Below, in pieces: positions 62,669 to 64,000 of a stretch of DNA of 64,000 nt (position 1 is the stretch's first letter; each line of letters begins with the position of its first letter). The stretch spans positions 1 through 64,000 of the forward strand of contig MPML01000002.1 in NCBI GenBank assembly GCA_002238445.1, written 5' to 3'. The translations under genes were made by a program, and so were the position numbers. The DNA comes from Caldilineaceae bacterium bin5. Lineage in GTDB: Bacteria; Chloroflexota; Anaerolineae; Caldilineales; Caldilineaceae. The notes under the pieces were generated by a model, which had not been told where the DNA came from, did not search any database, and saw only the letters and a program-made list of their open reading frames with translations.

Positions 62669-63430
62669 ATGGATAATGGTGCGGATGTGCGACACGATGT
62701 CAAAAGGATCATCGCCGAGATGGATGAGCGCGGCTACTGTGTCATCCCTGCTGTGATCGCTCCGGAAAAGGCGGATGAAGCCCGAACCGTGCTGGAAGGC
62801 CTGCTGGCCGAGGAGGCGACGGAGGGTACGTGGCGGGCGAAGACGCAAAGGGTGGCGCGCATCGCTGTGAAAGATCCGATCTTTGTGGAACTGATGACCC
62901 ATCCACTAATCCTTTCGATCTGGAGAGAGTATCTTGACGAGGATGTGATTTGCTCCACATGGACGGCGAACACCTCTTATCCTGGATACGACCGGATTGG
63001 ATGGCACCCGGATTTCCCATTCCAGCGGGTGAACCAGCCCTGGCCGACGGACAATGTAAGCGGGCAGACGATGTGGCTGCTGGATGACTTGACGGTCGAG
63101 AATGGGGGCACTGGCATTGTGCCCTACAGCCATCTGAAGGGCCACCGACCGGCGCCAGAAATCGCTCACGAGTGGATCGAGGGGGCGGAGATCCTGACCG
63201 GGCAGCGCGGCAGTGTGATGGTGATGAACGGACGGACGTGGCACTCGGCCCGGCCCAATGTAACTGACAAGGCGCGTTCCGTTCTGTTGGGGATGTATAC
63301 GCGTCCATTTTACGTGACGCAGGAGGACATGCGAGCGCAGTTGGCCGACCTGGACAATCCTTCGGAGTTGGTGCAGCAGATAATGGGCGCGTACCAGCAC
63401 CAACCGGGCCTTGTGAGCAACAATTATTAG
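62669..63430 (+). CDS. PhyH-family (phytanoyl-CoA dioxygenase-like) protein
   Basis: A 253-residue Fe(II)/2-oxoglutarate dioxygenase. The iron triad is complete: H113-P-D115 in IGWHPDFPF and H192 in NGRTWHSARPN; R203 follows for 2-oxoglutarate. AGGAG lies eight bases before the ATG. It probably hydroxylates a small molecule made in this cluster; phytanoyl-CoA itself is an unlikely substrate. Confidence 0.88.
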   Translation: MDNGADVRHDVKRIIAEMDERGYCVIPAVIAPEKADEARTVLEGLLAEEATEGTWRAKTQRVARIAVKDPIFVELMTHPLILSIWREYLDEDVICSTWTANTSYPGYDRIGWHPDFPFQRVNQPWPTDNVSGQTMWLLDDLTVENGGTGIVPYSHLKGHRPAPEIAHEWIEGAEILTGQRGSVMVMNGRTWHSARPNVTDKARSVLLGMYTRPFYVTQEDMRAQLADLDNPSELVQQIMGAYQHQPGLVSNNY

Positions 63431-63559
63431 GCCGCGCGTGCAGAAAACAGTACGTATCCTGACAGGGCAGGGCGCGATTCGGTTGCCGTCGATGTTACCG
63501 ACCCACCCCCAGGGGGCAGTTGCGTAGAGTGATCAACACTTTAGGGGAGGAGGAAGGTT

Positions 63560-64000
63560 ATGCCTTTGATCAACCTGAAACATGCAGAAATGTTTGTAGA
63601 GGGCCTGGACCATCCCGAGGGGGTGGCGCTGGGGCCTGATGGCAACTTATATGCCGGGGGCGAAGCGGGGCAGGTCTACCGGATTGACTATGAAGAGCGG
63701 CATTTGGAGGAATACGCGGATACGGGCGGCCTCAACCTGGGTATGGCCCTGGACGCCGCCGCCAATGTGTATATCTGTACGGCCGACCGCGGGGCCGTCT
63801 ACAAGGTGACACCGGCTGGTGAGGTGAGTGAATACAGTAGCGGCAGCGAGGGGAGGGCGATGAGCACGCCCAATTATCCGGCGTTCGATGCGCAGGGGAA
63901 TCTCTATGTGACCGATTCCGGATCATGGTATGGTAACGACGGTTGCATCTTCTGCGTTACGGCGGATGGAACAACGGCCTTGATCGATACCGACAACAGC
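63560..64000 (+). CDS. SMP-30/gluconolactonase-like beta-propeller, 5' part only
   Basis: The first 147 codons of a protein that continues past the window. ATG 63560 follows a purine-rich GGGGAGGAGGAAGG. The start MPLINLKHAEMFVEGLDHPE, with a glutamate in the PEGVAL motif that binds the metal in this family, and blades such as DGNLYAGGEAGQVYRID and DAQGNLYVTDSGSWYGNDG, match SMP-30/gluconolactonase propellers. These hydrolyse aldonolactones, which would suit a sugar acid pathway. Confidence 0.83.
   Translation, partial: MPLINLKHAEMFVEGLDHPEGVALGPDGNLYAGGEAGQVYRIDYEERHLEEYADTGGLNLGMALDAAANVYICTADRGAVYKVTPAGEVSEYSSGSEGRAMSTPNYPAFDAQGNLYVTDSGSWYGNDGCIFCVTADGTTALIDTDNS

Overview
The window looks like a chromosomal segment of a Chloroflexota bacterium, probably of the Caldilinea/Anaerolinea side of the phylum. 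The evidence is indirect: GC-rich coding DNA, twin-arginine lipoprotein solute-binding proteins, several Pro/Thr-rich or CARDB-bearing exported proteins, PhyH-type dioxygenases mixed with sugar catabolism genes, and an Obg/NadD/YbeY/DgkA housekeeping group. No rRNA, tRNA or CRISPR array was found. The assignment is inference; no phylogenetic marker was compared.

Layout. 1-3.5 kb: an 11-bp tandem array, a DNA methyltransferase, lipoyl synthase (lipA) and copies of a dispersed hairpin repeat. 3.5-10 kb: an O-antigen-ligase-like membrane protein, then a patch bounded by two inverted IS3-type ends that holds a lipoprotein gene and a 54-codon membrane ORF, then an AT-richer island with a membrane protein, a small hypothetical and an AAA ATPase with a TOPRIM domain (anti-phage-like). 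10-14 kb: a phage-derived patch with an XRE/ImmA-type metallopeptidase and a small plus large terminase pair. A decayed second copy of the small-terminase gene keeps the same leaderless promoter. 14-21 kb: an NAD-linked formate dehydrogenase locus (fused FdsG-FdsB subunit, separate Fe-S subunit, selenocysteine-containing catalytic subunit, FdhD) interrupted by an orphan antitoxin and a VapBC pair. 21-30 kb: a 2562-residue secreted subtilase with about 15 CARDB repeats and a Pro/Thr-rich lipoprotein. 30-37 kb: two sugar ABC importers (two binding proteins, two permease pairs, no ATPase). 37-50 kb: an MFS exporter, dgkA, ybeY, obgE, nadD, a carboxyl-terminal-protease-like S41 peptidase, lipoprotein, ferritin, CDF zinc exporter, DUF72 protein and an ammonium transporter. 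51-64 kb: a one-directional catabolic cluster behind a near-perfect sigma-70 promoter. It holds two tandem five-bladed-propeller glycosidase-like proteins, an enolase-superfamily enzyme, a ThDP enzyme, a Gfo/Idh/MocA oxidoreductase, two PhyH dioxygenases, an alpha/beta hydrolase and the start of an SMP-30 lactonase.

How the genes fit together. The formate dehydrogenase genes make a soluble enzyme passing electrons from formate through Fe-S clusters and FMN to NAD+; the in-frame TGA followed by a SECIS-like hairpin means it needs selenocysteine machinery encoded elsewhere. The two ABC importers and the 51-64 kb cluster suggest a heterotroph that takes up and breaks down oligosaccharides or sugar acids; the actual substrate cannot be read from the sequence. 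At least seven copies of a GC-rich hairpin repeat lie between genes on both strands, and remnants of one IS3-type element have left gene fragments at two sites.
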